Source of the DNA: Corbicula japonica
Taxonomy: Eukaryota > Mollusca > Bivalvia > Venerida > Cyrenidae
Direction: 5' to 3'
NCBI GenBank assembly: GCA_038501625.1
Contig: JAZAYU010000254.1
Coordinates: 496,001 to 560,000 of the forward strand
Length of the DNA: 64,000 nt
The stretch's first letter is position 1, and each line of letters starts with the position of its first letter. Below are positions 1 to 12,019 of this stretch, in pieces. The position numbers and the translations under genes are program-made. The notes under the pieces are model-generated. The model ran no database searches. It was not told where the DNA came from and saw nothing but the letters and a program-made list of their open reading frames with translations.

Positions 1-2795
1 TATTCTTGTCTGAAACCAATTGAACAATTGTTCAAATTATTTCCCTGGGGTCAAAATTGGCCCCGCCCCGGGGGTCACTTCATTTCACATAGACTTATAT
101 AGGAAAAACTTTAAAAATCTTCTTGTCTGAAACCACAAAGCCTAGAGCTTAGATATTTGGCATTTTGCATCCTCTAGTGGAACTCTACAAAGATTGTTCA
201 AATTATTTCCCTGTGGTCAAAATTGGCCCTGCCCCAGGGGTCACTTCATTTTATATAGACTTATATAGGAGAAACTTTAAAAATCTTCTTGTCTGAAACC
301 ACAAGGCCTAGAGCTTAGATATTTGGCATTTTGCATCCTCTAGTGGAACTCTACAAAGATTGTTCAAATTATTTCCCTGGGGTCAAAATTGGCCCCGCCC
401 CAGGGGTCACTTCATTTACATAGACTTATAGAGGAAAGGCTTCAAAAATCTTCTTGTCTGAAACCACAAGGCCTAGAGCTTAGATATTTGGCATTTAGCA
501 TCCTCTAGTGGAACTCTACAAAGATTGTTCAAATTATTTCCCTAGGGTCAAAATTGGCCCCGCCCCAGGGGTCACTTTATTTTGTATAGACTTATATAGG
601 AAAAACATTTAAAAATCTTCTTGTCTGAAACCACAAGGCCTAGAGCTTAGATATTTGGCATTTAGCACCCTCTAGTGGAACTCTACAAAGATTGTTCAAA
701 TTATTTCCCTGGGGTCAAAATTTGCCCCGCCCCAGGGGTCACTTCATTTACATAGACTTATAGAGGAAAGGCTTCAAAAATCTTCTTGTCTGAAACCACC
801 AGGCCTAGAGCTTAGATATTTGGCATTTTGCATCCTCTAGTGGAACTCTACAAAGATTGTTCAAATTATTTCCCTGGGGTCAAAATTGGCCCCGCCCCAG
901 GGGTCACTTCATTTACATAGACTTATAGAGGAAAGGCTTCAAAAATCTTCTTGTCTGAAACCACAAGGCCTAGAGCTTAGATATTTGGCATTTTGCATCC
1001 TCTAGTGGAACTCTACAAAGATTGTTCAAATTATTTCCCTGTGGTCAAAATTGGCCCCGCCCCAGGGGTCACTTCATTTTATATAGACTTATATAGGAGA
1101 AACTTTAAAAATCTTCTTGTCTGAAACCACCAGGCCTAGAGCTTAGATATTTGGCATTTTGCATCCTCTAGTGGAACTCTACAAAGATTGTTCAAATTAT
1201 TTCCCTGGGGTCAAAATTGGCCCCGCCCCAGGGGTCACTTCATTTACATAGACTTATAGAGGAAAGGCTTCAAAAATCTTCTTGTCTGAAACCACAAGGC
1301 CTAGAGCTTAGATATTTGGCATTTAGCATCCTCTAGTGGAACTCTACAAGGATTGTTCAAATTATTTCCCTAGGGTCAAAATTGGCCCCGCCCCAGGGGT
1401 CACTTTATTTTGTATAGACTTATATAGGAAAAACTTTAAAAATCTTCTTGTCTGAAACCACAAGGCCTAGAGCTTATATATTTGGCATTTAGCACCCTCT
1501 AGTGGAACTCTACAAAATTTGTTCAAATTATTTCCCTGGGGTCAAAATTGGCCCCGCCCCAGGGGTCACTTCATTTTACATAGACTTATATAGGAAAAAC
1601 TTTAAAAATCTTCTTGTCTGAAACCACAAGGCCTAGAGCTTAGATATTTGGCATTTAGCATCCTCTAGTGGAACTCTACAAAGATTGTTCAAATTATTTC
1701 CCAGGGGTCTAAATTGGCCCTGCCCCAGGGGTCACTTCATTTTATAAAGACTTGTATAGGAAAAAAACTTTATAAATCTTCTTGTCTGAAACCACAAGGT
1801 CTAGAGCTTAGATATTTGGCATTTTGCATCCTCTAGTGAAACTCTACAAAGTTTGTTCAAATTATTTCCCTGGGGTCAAAATTGGCCCCGCCCCAGGGGT
1901 CACTTCATTTTACATAGACTTATATAGGAAAAACTTTAAAAATCTTCTTGTCTGAAACCACAAGGGCTAGAGCTGAGATATTGGGCATTTAGCATCCTTT
2001 AGTGGAACTCTACAAAGATTGTTCAAATTATTCCCCTGGGGTCGAAATTGGCCCCACCCCAGGGATCACTTCATTTTGTATAGACTTATATAGGAAAAAC
2101 TTTAAAAAACTTTTTGTCTGAAACCACAAGGCCTAGAGCTTAGATATTTGGCATTTAGCACCCTCTAGTAGAACTCTACAAGGATTGTTCAAATTATTTC
2201 CCTGGGGTCAAAATTGGCCCCGCCCCAGGGGTCACTTCATTTTACATAGACTTATATAGGAAAAACTTTAAAAATCTTCTTGTCTGAAACCACAAGGCCT
2301 AGAACTTAGATATTTGGCATTTAGCACCCTCTAGTGGAACTCTACAAGGATTGTTCAAATGATTTCCCTGGGGTCAAAATTGGCCCCACCCCAGGGGTCA
2401 CTTCATTTTATATAGACTTATATAGGAAAGGCTTTAAAAATTTTCTTGTCTGAAACCACAAGGCCTAGAGTTTAGATATTTGGCAATAAGCACTCTCTAG
2501 TGGAACTATACAAAGATTGTTCAAATGATTTCCCTGGGGTCAAAATTGGCCCCGCCCCAGGGGTCACTTAATTTTACATAGACTTGTATAGGCAAAACTT
2601 TAAAAATCTTCTTGTCTGAAACCACAAGGCCTAGAGCTTAGATATTTGGCATTTAGCATCCTCTATTGGAACTCTACAAAGATTGTTCATATTTTTTTCC
2701 TGGGGTCAAAATTGGCCCCGCCCCAGGGGTCACTTAATTTTACATAGACTTGTATAGGCAAAACTTTAAAAATCTTCTTGTCTGAAACCAGAAGC
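1..2795. repeat. ~166-bp tandem repeat array (about 17 copies)
   Basis: A unit of about 165-168 bp recurs from the window start. The anchor TTCAAATTATTTCCCT occurs at 31, 197, 363 and 528, and so on to about 2.7 kb. Each unit contains TCTTGTCTGAAACCACAAGG, a TAGATATTTGGCATTT segment and a GC-rich GGCCCCGCCCCAGGGGTCAC segment. The first copy is internally deleted after CTGAAACCA, and the array runs off the left edge. Similar units are familiar from bivalve genomes (recalled, not searched). No coding potential is seen. Confidence 0.95.
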
Positions 2796-2852
2796 TGAGA
2801 GTACTTTTGTACTCAGGTGAGCGATATAGGGCCATCATGGCCCTCTTGTTTT
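2791..2852. mobile_element. End of the repeat-bearing element, with short palindromes
   Basis: Right after the last tandem unit come two palindromes, AGTACTTTTGTACT and GGGCCATCATGGCCC, then CTCTTGTTTT. I recall this GGGCCATCATGGCCC-type end from dispersed bivalve repeats. It is therefore probably the terminus of a mobile element carrying the tandem array, perhaps Helitron-like. The family name is inference. Confidence 0.5.
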
Positions 2853-3560
2853 GAAGTGTTTGATTGGTTAAGAGTTTAATATAATAAGAATTAGTATTGA
2901 ATTTTCCTAAGTAAATATCCTTGTGAATTTCCTTATTGATATCATCAGTATTAAGCCAATCTACCACATTAAAATCCGACTTACTGTTGTGTTTGTCGCA
3001 TTATTCCGAAACTATCTACACAAAAGAGCTGGATCTTTTTGTTTCACCTTTGTGTTCTGTCCTGGGTGGCTATACACGTGACGTTTAGAATGTCGTGCAC
3101 ATACAAAATCATTCGCTTCAAGTATATCGTTTGCTTATTTCCCTCAGATAAACAGCACCATACCCCTGTAAATGAGAATTTTCATCGACACTGATCCTAC
3201 GACATTTCAAACAAAATTTGTCTAACGGAGAAACAAGCAAAAACCTGCCTAAAGCGGGTGATTTTGTGTGTACGACATTCATAATGCGACGTATTATTGG
3301 CACCCTTTGTCTTATGATCTATACGTCACAGTAATAATTGCTTCAAACAGTTAAAACTAAATGTTTAGCATTCGCATAAGATACATGTACCTCATCACCC
3401 TGCTAGTTAAACTAGCCACCATTCGAAATAGTTTCTTTTAATTTTCCCGTGCATAATAATTTCATACGCGTAATATTTTCAATACATCATTGGTTGAAAA
3501 TTGGTCAAAGTCCAATTTAGACAGCTAACGACGAAAAAAAAAACGGAGAAAGATTAAGAA

Positions 3561-3712
3561 AATCGATCATTGGTATTCGGCGAAGATCAAGGTATCTCAA
3601 CTCGAGGGTAATGATTTCCAGACGGAAAGGAGGCTGTGCCGAGTTTCCGTCTGGAAAGCATTGCCCGGGTTGGGACACCGTGATCTTCGCCGAATAACAA
3701 TTATTGATTATT
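3561..3712. repeat. Foldback (hairpin) element
   Basis: Two arms of about 70 bp are inverted around 3636. TATTCGGCGAAGATCA on the left matches TGATCTTCGCCGAATA on the right, and CCAGACGGAAA matches TTTCCGTCTGG. There is almost no unique interior, as in a foldback MITE. Confidence 0.85.
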
Positions 3713-4008
3713 TTTCTCTCTGAGATCTACTTCTTGATAGTTCAAACAAAATTCTTTAAAATTAAAAAAAAAACAACAATTTCGGAGAACTATTTCTTTC
3801 GCGTAACTTAGATAGATTTAATTAGATAGAATTATACCAGTTAAATATCCCAATTAAAAAGCAGTATGGTTCCTTTTTTATTGTCCATTCATTTTCTCCA
3901 TAGAGAATGATGTTTAACGAAGCTCGCTTTCCAAATGATTTTTGAAATAAATCCTGATTAAAGAAAATTAACAGCTTGCTCTGTTTGAAATAGTAAACAT
4001 TAGTTTAA

Positions 4009-4677
4009 AGGCCCAATAAACTTGTCAAACAGCATATTTTTTATTAACCTAAACATTTTAGATTTCACCTGTATGCATAATAACACAAAAAATAAACCTT
4101 GCAATAAGAAAAGGGTATTATCTTATTGATTTGCAGCATGTTTTGCGGATCGTTTATCTTGTTTACAAAACAAACAGCGAATCTTTCCGAGCTGATTTTC
4201 GGCAACTCTCGGCAGGCGACGGTCGCTAGTTATGCAGAAGTGCATAAATTGATGACGTATTCCCTACTTAAAGCCGTTACCGGGATGGGTCGTAAAACAT
4301 TTACATCTTTCTATGTTTACCTTGTAATGAAGTTAAAACTTAAAGAATCTCTATTTTTCCTCGTCTTTTTCTTTCCATGTTTGCATGATTTTGTGTTTAC
4401 AACTTTTATGTGAATGACGTCACCGCGTTCTGCGTTCTTACGGCCCACGTACGGAAAAAACCGATAACTTTTCGCCGAGTGATTGCAAACATTGGTTAGT
4501 AATTTTGTGGGCTTCAAAAATATTTCGACGTTTTAATTCGGACCGGGTCTCAATGATTGGGGATTGTTTGAGAACATAAATATTTGGTCATTTATACTTT
4601 CTTTTGAAAAGGGTCAACGTGGTTAATTAATTTTCACAATAAAAAAACCGTTTTGACACAAAGCTGATATTGGGCCT
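4009..4677. mobile_element. Short TTAA-flanked TIR element (669 bp)
   Basis: The ends are AGGCCCAATA and TATTGGGCCT, flanked on both sides by TTAA (4005-4008 and 4678-4681). That is the target duplication used by piggyBac- and Kolobok-type transposases. The interior holds a 95-codon open frame on the plus strand (4126-4413) with no recognisable domain, which is more likely element filler than a gene. Non-autonomous. Confidence 0.75.
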
Positions 4678-4739
4678 TTAATTACGTCAGATAATAAATT
4701 TAAATGACGTAGTAATAAGCATCGTGACGTAGTCTAAAT

Positions 4740-5261
4740 CAATAATGAAAGTGCTCAATTAATAATGGTGCGCAATAATACGAAAGTACGCGAGCACGCG
4801 GAGTTGAAGATAAGGCCATGTTAGATAAGGAAATCTCACACGGCTAAAAATAGAGATTTGTTTCTATCTAGTAAATGAAAATAGATATATAGTTAAAGTA
4901 GAAACAAACATAGTTATAAACATACGACAACATCATACAAATCCCTATGTCTGCAATATTGTATTATATTTCACATACACATACTCATCATTCACAATAG
5001 ACTATTTAGGACCTTACCCAGTTAAGATATCATCTGTCTGATTAGAACTAACCGTCGGTGCCCCCTGATCCACGTTGTCCAGGGAAACTAACCAGGGAAC
5101 ATACAACCGCGTGATTACAATCTATAACGTATACAGTTTACAAGCACTTAAATAAACATGTCTTGAAAATGTGTCATCACAGAAAAAACATTAATTATCT
5201 CAACAGTCAAAACAACGCAACTATCCAAGCCTCCAAGTTTAACATCAGGACAGTTGGTTAA
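4740..5261. other. No gene seen
   Basis: AT-rich sequence. A good minus-strand donor-like site (GTAAGG) lies near 5017, but no acceptable open exon could be built around it. Confidence 0.4.
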
Positions 5262-5490
5262 CTAAGTTGTTGAATTTGACCATTTCGTGTACGTTGAGCT
5301 ATTGACGCTTTGTAGAGACATACAGATACAACGATATTTATAGCAAACAGGCTTCCGGAAACAACAAGGAGGGGGATCCACCACGTGACACACCACGTGC
5401 CGATCTGCAGTTTCGCACGCGGACATCCAGCGTCCGTTATTTTCTATTTCTCCGAAACTGTATTGTTTTCCGCCTTGGAGTTTGCAACGC
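5262..5490 (-). CDS. Terminal exon of a cysteine-rich protein, family unknown
   Basis: On the minus strand a strong acceptor (TTTATTTCTTTCAG) at 5491 opens a frame entered with one leading base. It runs 75 codons to a stop at 5262. The peptide begins RCKLQGGKQYSFGE, continues through W and several Cys (including a CC pair after DPPP), and ends in a polar Ser/Thr tail. The C..GG.QY..GE..W...C spacing faintly resembles a von Willebrand C-type module, but this is not secure. No upstream exon was identified. It lies downstream of the WxxW gene on the same strand but is out of reach of that gene's stop codon, so it is probably a separate gene or an alternative 3' end. Confidence 0.4.
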
Positions 5491-5810
5491 CTGAAAGAAA
5501 TAAACATCAAGCATGTTGAAAGTAAAGCTCTCGGCCTTTTTAAACTATTCTGTTTCTGTGAATTTCGGAATGTTTCTCCTTAATATTTCTAGCTAGTCTT
5601 TCCTTAAGAAGCGTTATTTACTTGAGAAAATGACATTCCTCTAGCGATTTACTGTTTTGCTTGCAGATATTTATCTTTATAGAAAATATTCGACATTTGA
5701 ATTCCAACAGACGGTTGCAAATAAAAGTTTGAATTGCTAAGATTTTTTGGATAGGCATTTCATGTTTTCGTTTTTCACGAACACGCAAATTTTGCATTAA
5801 AAGCATTTAT

Positions 5811-5813
<3 letters not shown>

Positions 5814-5889
<76 letters not shown>
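5814..5889. repeat. (TA)n microsatellite, 38 copies
   Basis: Uninterrupted TA dinucleotide run. Confidence 0.99.
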
Positions 5890-5890
<1 letters not shown>

Positions 5891-6273
5891 TACTAAAATT
5901 TTGATAAGGATCACTTAAAAGATTGTGTTTGTTCCTAACAAAAGGTTGAACGTATAAACTATTTGCTGTGATTCTGAAAATGTGTTCATTTGATATCAGC
6001 TTTGTGCCAAAAACTAGAATGATCCGACAAACTGTTGAAGCGGTTGGAACTTGGTAGGGACAATAATTCGGGGTAATACGGAAACCCATCCCTATCAAGT
6101 TTTGAGTAGTACATATAGACAGTTTGGTTTTACATGTGCAAGTACTTACACAACGCACTTGCTGGTTTAGAAAATTGTGGAGTATGTCATTGAGTAATTC
6201 TATAATGATTTAAACCTAACATCTCAAAATGCAATGGTTTGAAATGATAAATATTCAAATCATGCATTTTACA

Positions 6274-6994
6274 CTAACGTGTTGACGAAGCCAAAAAAGC
6301 TGTCGACGACAACAACAACGATGCCCCAGTTGGAAACATTGTTGTTCTCGTTGCCGATGCTGATTCCAAAGTTGGATTTGATGTTGTCGATGTTGTTTTT
6401 GTTGCCAATGACAACAGTAACGCTCTCCTTGTTGGTAACATTGTTGTTCTTGTTGCTGATGCTGATTCCGAGGTTGGTTTAGTTGTTGTCGATGTTGTTT
6501 TTGTTGTCAATGACAACAATAACGCTCTCCCCGTTGGTAACATTGTTGTTGTTCTCGTTGTCGATGCTGATTTCAATGTTGTTGTTGGTGGCAGTGTTGC
6601 TTTTGATGACATCACTAGCGCTCTCCCCGTTGGGAACGATGTTGTTATTGTTTTCGTTGATGGTGATTTCGATAGTGTTGTTGTTTTTGTTGCTGTTGCT
6701 GCTATTGTTGTTGATGTTGTTGTTGTTGCTGCTGTTGATGTTGTTGTTGTTGTTGGACAATTACAGCCATGTTGAATGGCAAAGTCTGCGCATGACGCAC
6801 CGACAGTTCCATTATAGGGGTGACATATGAGACCATTTACAACAGTACATGTCGCTATGTAGTGATTGCCCGTGTCGTTTTTGAAGCCTGAAAAAGGTTC
6901 CGCTTTCTCGTCCTTGCAATGAACAGTAACCACCGGTCCACCATCCGGACAAATTGTGTTCAGTACGGTCATATTAATAGTTTCAAAATCTGAT
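6274..6994 (-). CDS. WxxW-domain protein 1, last exon: domain C-terminal half plus Thr/Ser-rich mucin-like tail
   Basis: The acceptor (TTTTTTTCAG) is at 6995-6997. The exon starts with one base that completes a Gly codon, then reads SDFETINMTVLNTICPDGG and on through HCKD, GFKNDTG, a C-T-V-V-N-G-L-I-C stretch, CADFAIQHGC and NCP. This is the second half of a Mucin2_WxxW/CILP-type domain: CP..V..C, then C...GL.C, then C.DF....C. After the last Cys comes about 150 residues rich in Thr and Ser. They start with runs of ACA/ACN codons and then hold about four imperfect copies of a ~34-residue repeat centred on PTGRALLL. The stop is at 6274. The tail looks like an O-glycosylated stalk; unlike the paralogue at 57-59 kb it has no hydrophobic C-terminal anchor. 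Probably secreted and extracellular. Confidence 0.75.
6279..6760. repeat. Coding tandem repeats of the mucin-like tail
   Basis: Low-complexity GTT/AAC-type trinucleotide runs (about 6540-6760), followed by imperfect ~100-bp tandem units. Other frames are open here only because of the repeat; the WxxW-linked minus frame is the meaningful one. Confidence 0.8.
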
Positions 6995-7558
6995 CTGAAA
7001 AAAATACAACGACGGATATGGAAACGCGATTAAAACCGTTCACTGGGCATTTTTCAGTGTGTTCTAGATGTATGGATAATTTATTAATGGATATAATTTA
7101 AAAAATGACAGCTTGATGCAAAACATTTTATTAGGGAGAGGTGTACTTGGTGCCAGGAATTGTAGATATTGGATCATAAAATAAGTATGATATGTTTGAT
7201 AGTTACCAAGTTCAATGTATTTCAAAGTGCATTGTCCACCTATTATGTATTTGATGACCCCAAGAGCGTTTAGACACAGTAATCTTTAGTTTAATTGTAT
7301 AATACGTTAATACTTCCTTGCAGGGCTAGGAGCTGTCGCCGTGACAGTCCGGGTTCTGTCCAAGGTACAGGCAATATCATTTTAGATATGCGCTATTAAA
7401 AATCAAGCATCGACATGTTGAAGGATTTTCACTATGTTACTGGTTGCGTTTTTTGTATTTTAGCACTCAGTATCACGTAACATAGTTATACCAGAACGCA
7501 TTTAAACTACCAATAACAACTACATGTACAAAGAGAAAACAAGAGGTAAAAATCTTAC

Positions 7559-7631
7559 CCTCCATGAACAGCTGGCGAGGAAGAGTTGTACCACGTGTTG
7601 TCCCAACATGTCTTCCCTTTGACAAACCCGA
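7559..7631 (-). CDS. WxxW-domain protein 1, exon with the Trp motif
   Basis: A 73-nt exon bounded by TTTTTCAG and GTAAGA. It reads GFVKGKTCWDNTWYNSSSP, then AVHG, and ends with two bases (GG) that join the A of the next exon into a Gly codon. This gives the motif order of the WxxW domain: W-x3-W, an aromatic residue, a Ser/Pro loop, then G-S-D-F-E-T on the next exon. The exon opens with two bases, so the upstream exon must end in phase 1. The exact fit of frame and motif across the splice supports a real gene. Confidence 0.75.
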
Positions 7632-7639
7632 CTGAAAAA

Positions 7640-8045
7640 CATATAATTTAAATGCTGACCACATACAGACTGTATAACTAGAGATTAGCGGTCAAGCCTT
7701 GAAAGACCGTCATGTGGCCTTGTCTCGTCTTGTCAGCCATCAATCTATACAAGTCTTATTTCAATGACAAATATCACAAATGAATAATGCCAACTTCAGT
7801 TGAAAAACGCCTGGAAGACTAGAATTGATGAGACTAGAATTGATGTTCGAAATGGCTATTTGAGGCACAAAGTCATGTTGTTTTTTTTTCAAGACGGTAG
7901 ATTGTTTAATATTTTATTATTATTTTTTGTAGTGCATGTACGAATTAGCGTTAATAATATTTGATTGTTTTAAAAACTGCTTTGTCATATTTAGAGGATG
8001 ATGGCTGTGCAGTTCAAACACAAAAAATCCATATTCCGTAGAACC
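7640..8045. other. Intron / no feature seen
   Basis: AT-rich sequence upstream of the WxxW exon, with no further exon or repeat recognised. Confidence 0.4.
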
Positions 8046-8064
8046 AGGGCTGGTAGTTACAAAC

Positions 8065-8160
8065 CTAAAATTGGAAACCAGTCTCAAATCTCAAGCATCT
8101 AATTAGCTGAAATATGACAACCAGTTGTCATTTCAGCCAATCAGATGCTTGATATTTTAT
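8065..8160. repeat. Foldback MITE, GAGACTGG family
   Basis: Inverted arms: GAAACCAGTCTCAAATCTCA... against ...TTTCAGCCAATCAGATGCTT. At least nine copies occur in the window. The reconstructed unit is nearly a perfect palindrome of about 140 bp, with GGCGACTGGTCGCC at its centre. Confidence 0.8.
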
Positions 8161-9485
8161 TTGTTTTCATTCTTATTTTTTTAATACTGGGACAAGTGCA
8201 CATGGCTGAGATACTTTAGATAATATGCTCTAAAACTAAATGCACCTTTAATAGACAAAAGTACTCGGATATGGCTAATGTTTTAGTTAATGTTAAGTTG
8301 AAAAATAATTATGTCTATTGCTTAAAAATGTATTTTACTTATTGTCATGACACATAAAATTTACAATACTCAAAAATTGATGAGTCACTTTTGAAATATG
8401 TACGATTTCCTGCTTAGATGATTCAGTTAAAAAATTCAACTCATATGTCTAGTTCATCGTTCTAGTTTACACATAAACAACACAAAAACTTAATATTTCA
8501 TTAACTGTTAAAAGTTGACCAATTTTAAAACAGTTATTATTAAAATCTACAAAAGTGGTCATTGTCAAATTTTGAGAAGTATTTTATTATCATCGGCATA
8601 GCGATTTATGGCATTAATTGCTGATAAGTCCTTATACATGCGATCGTTTGTTGATACCCCGTTCGATGCAATGTTAGCGTCACATACAGTCTTTCAGCAC
8701 AATGATTTTCAATACTTTTACATTACGTGAATTATTGCAATAAAAATTGAGATATGTCATCGATGTAAACGAATTTTCGTTACATAAAAAGAACAGTTAC
8801 TTCTGTTGTCACCGTTGGAGCTAATGTTCTTTCATAAAAAAACTAAAAAATATAGTTAAAGTAAACATTTTCATTTTATATGATTACAAACTATTTATAG
8901 AATAAACGTAACAGAACAAAACTGCATGTACATGTACGCAATTATTCTTTATTATTTTACTTTTTTACTTCATTATATGAACTTGTAATGAACACCATTA
9001 GGTTTTCTAGGTGTGGCAACGCATCACGTACATATTTTATTATTTTTTTAAATGTCACTGTTAACTTTCGGTTATATAGTTTTATATTGTATTATATTAT
9101 CAAACTAAAATTGATGTTTTGATCAGACAGAAATTGGAACATTTCGCAGCCGGAAAAATCAATTATAGGAATAGTAAAAAATTAAGAAATTATGATATAA
9201 AAAAAGAAATAAAAAGAACTTTAGGGCTAATAAAAATCTTATATTTATATTTTAGTTGTTTTAAATTGTTTAGTGGCAATTTGAAATTTAATTCCTTGAC
9301 CAAGACGAAACCTAATTGATTGTTGATTTTTGTTTTTTTTTTTTGTTTTGTTTGTTGTTGTTGGCTTTTTATTTGATATACAAAACATCATAAGAATGTT
9401 ACAAACTGCGCTGATACAAAAAAACAACAAACAAAACAACTGTGTTCGCAACTAAAACATATATTTTACATTTAAGCTCACTTAC

Positions 9486-9508
9486 CTATCAGCGCGCTCA
9501 GTAAACAT
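9486..9508 (-). CDS. Candidate 23-nt signal-peptide exon of WxxW protein 1
   Basis: Strong splice sites flank 23 nt: acceptor TTACTTTTTTTGTAG and donor GTAAGTGAG. Read with one leading base it gives CLLSALI and ends in phase 1, the phase needed by the exon at 7559-7631. The junction would read CLLSALI-V-GFVKGKTCW, like the end of a signal peptide. The initiating exon was not found. The short length makes chance agreement possible. Confidence 0.35.
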
Positions 9509-10040
9509 CTACAAAAAAAGTAACTGGAAAGAACATTCGGCCATTTCAGAAAAAGTGAAACTTTGTCGAGAACGACACAACTAATTTTGACTTACGGATT
9601 GCTTTACAGTTATATTAGACTTTTGGACCACTGTACAGTGTTATCTCGAGAGGTCTTTACAAATATATGAAAGTATCAACCGTGTTTATTTGCCCATCAG
9701 CAGGAAAAAGACAACGTGCAAAAACTAAGTGCCTTGTTTACGTACTCGTAAGTTTTCAAATACAGTCATTCATGGTTAGATAAAGCGTGAAATAGTTTTG
9801 ATAAATTGTCACCAAGCAATAACCCTGCGATGCGCAATTTGAAACCCATCTAAATTGCCATAAGGGTAAACAGGGGATTAGATTTGGCGGGTTCACAGAT
9901 CTCGTTATGTTCATAACTAAACACTTAAAGCACTTGAGAATTATCATCCGACAGAATGATTTCGAGTGGATATGATACTTACAAAATTATTTACTGTTTA
10001 ATCTATTAGAGGTCACAAATAAGAAAGGCAGTTTTTATTT

Positions 10041-10170
10041 TTGGATTGAATCGGTATATGATGGCTTTCATTTTGGTATGGAAAACAGTTGGGTGGTGTG
10101 AAGCCCGAAGACACAGCCCGACTGTTTTCCATACCCAAATGAAAACCATTAAATATTGATTCAATCCTTA
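10041..10170. repeat. Foldback (hairpin) element
   Basis: TTGGATTGAATC near 10041 and GTATGGAAAACAGT at 10077-10090 have inverted partners ACTGTTTTCCATAC near 10121 and GATTCAATCC near 10158. The loop is about 20 bp. Confidence 0.85.
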
Positions 10171-10927
10171 TATTTACACTCATAAATACTCTCATTTATA
10201 GAGAAATTATGAGAAAAATTCGTGATATTACGGCCTTTTCAAAGGGCTGTTGGAACAGAAACGCTGACGACACAGTTAATGACGGCACGCGTTTTCGTAG
10301 CTACTTGTGGCAAAACTTGTGTGCTTGGCGATGTCACACGTCAAAACGTTGTGTAACGCGCAATAAATTATGAACGGCTCTACTGTAGCAACGCTTTTTA
10401 AAACTAATACGTCACACTGTTTACTAACAGAAATTATGATCCGTTTAATGTATGAGACTTTACCGTTCAGGACGAAGTTGAGGTGTAAATATATAAAAAC
10501 GATAGAAAACGTCTTTTTTAAACGACCCTGGATCATACTTGGATTATTATTCACAATATACCTGATATATACTTGTAAAATCATAAAAATAAACGTATAC
10601 CTTTGATTTTTGAGCCGCCAGTGTAGCTTAATTAGGTTATAAAAATATGGAAATTTTGAGGCTTAGTGTGCGTCTAGTGGCACCTGTGTTTTAGACACTT
10701 TATTTTCAATTATTATTGTAATAAGCGATTGGTTTTAATATTATGTTTATCCCATTCAAACCGTACCTTGTGATGTTTAATTAAAGTCTCTGTGTCAGAT
10801 AATAACATCCAAACTTGACTCGAGAACATGTTTGGAAAAATAACAGTGGAACGTCTATAGCTTTGATCAGATGAAGTCCGTGAATATTGTATTTCAGAAA
10901 TTAGAAAAAAAATGCGAATACAAATAT

Positions 10928-11385
10928 TTTATCCCTGTCATCGTGTTCTTGCTGATTTTACTCCAGGAGCTCTGGTCTCGGTAAGATCATTGAGTACCCG
11001 CCCTTTGGCTCTGCAATGCTATTCGACTCTTATGTTTTATATGTTTGTGTGCTTTTGCATGCAACATTGTTGAGCCGATAAGTGGGTTGGAGTTGTTTCA
11101 CCAAGACAACTTGTATTTGTTTTGTGATATGAGAACCTGTTGGGGCAAGTGTGAGGTTGGTGCACCCTAGAACCTGGTTTAAAAACCCAGTGGCAATTAA
11201 ATTTGCCACTGACCGTTCCAAGGCGGTAACCACTCGGGTTCTAATGTTTGTTAATTTTTATTGGTGTCTCTTTTGGAACTGATCGTTTTATTAACCATGC
11301 TCTCTCCCTCTCTTCTTCTTGACTGTGTGGGGAGGCGGTTTTTTCCGAATGTGGCGATTCCTGATATGCATATTTCACCTTTTTA
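10928..11385 (+). repeat. SINE-like dispersed repeat, copy 1
   Basis: Contains TGGTCTCGGTAAGATCATTG, AGAACCTGTTGGGGCAAGTG, CCTAGAACCTGGTTTAAA, TTGCCACTGACCGTTCCAAG and the 3' end TGATATGCATATTTCACC. About ten copies share this order. The short length and shared 3' end suggest a SINE, but I could not place a clear tRNA head. Confidence 0.8.
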
Positions 11386-11435
11386 TTTAATAAAAATACG
11401 CTTTGTTACATATTATGTGATTCGTTGATAGGTGT

Positions 11436-11695
11436 AAAAAATGTAATATGAAAATACATCAGAGTCGGTTTGATTGAGCCTGTTCATGGGCAGTAATGGG
11501 AATGCATATTACTGCCCACGCCGCCTAGCCCCAGGTTGATCGCAACTCAATATTTACACCAATAAAAAGTACAGTTTCGATCCATCCCAAACGATGGTAT
11601 GCATATGGCGGTGGACATGGAACCTTCAATGAGGTATTTTCAGATTAATACCATTCCATGTTGAGCGGCGTATGGTCCCCAGATAAAAGAGTAAA
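11436..11695 (+). repeat. Multi-hairpin dispersed repeat (family A), copy 1
   Basis: Shares a TTTGATTGAGCCTGTTCATG / GGGCAGTAATG...CATATTACTGCCC / CCATCCCAAACGATGGTATG / ACATGGAACC...GGAATGTT order with six other copies. It contains three internal self-complementary stretches. Confidence 0.8.
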
Positions 11696-12019
11696 AGCAG
11701 TTAATAAAAAATCACCAGAAACAATGTAAACACTTTCGCTTGGAAAACAGTACATAATTATGGTATTAAAATTAGTTGATGTTATGAGACACATAATCAG
11801 AGAAGGTTATCATTGGATTTCTGACATATTTCTTGATGCCAAGGAGAATAACTCCATACTTGTTCCAAAATATATATAACATCTTAAGGCTTGATTAGTA
11901 GTTTTTTATATGAGAGGGGAAGGGAAGTTTCCTGCCCGTCAATCTGTCTATTGATCAATCGATTCACTAAACAATAAACATGTATTCGTCCAGTTACAGC
12001 TTACAATGAAGAACACGGG

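Noticed and set aside
4126..4413. 95-codon plus-strand frame
   Set aside because: It sits inside a short TTAA element; no domain, and it probably belongs to a repeated non-coding sequence.
5775..6158. 127-codon minus-strand frame
   Set aside because: Largely made by the (TA)n microsatellite (IYIYIY run).
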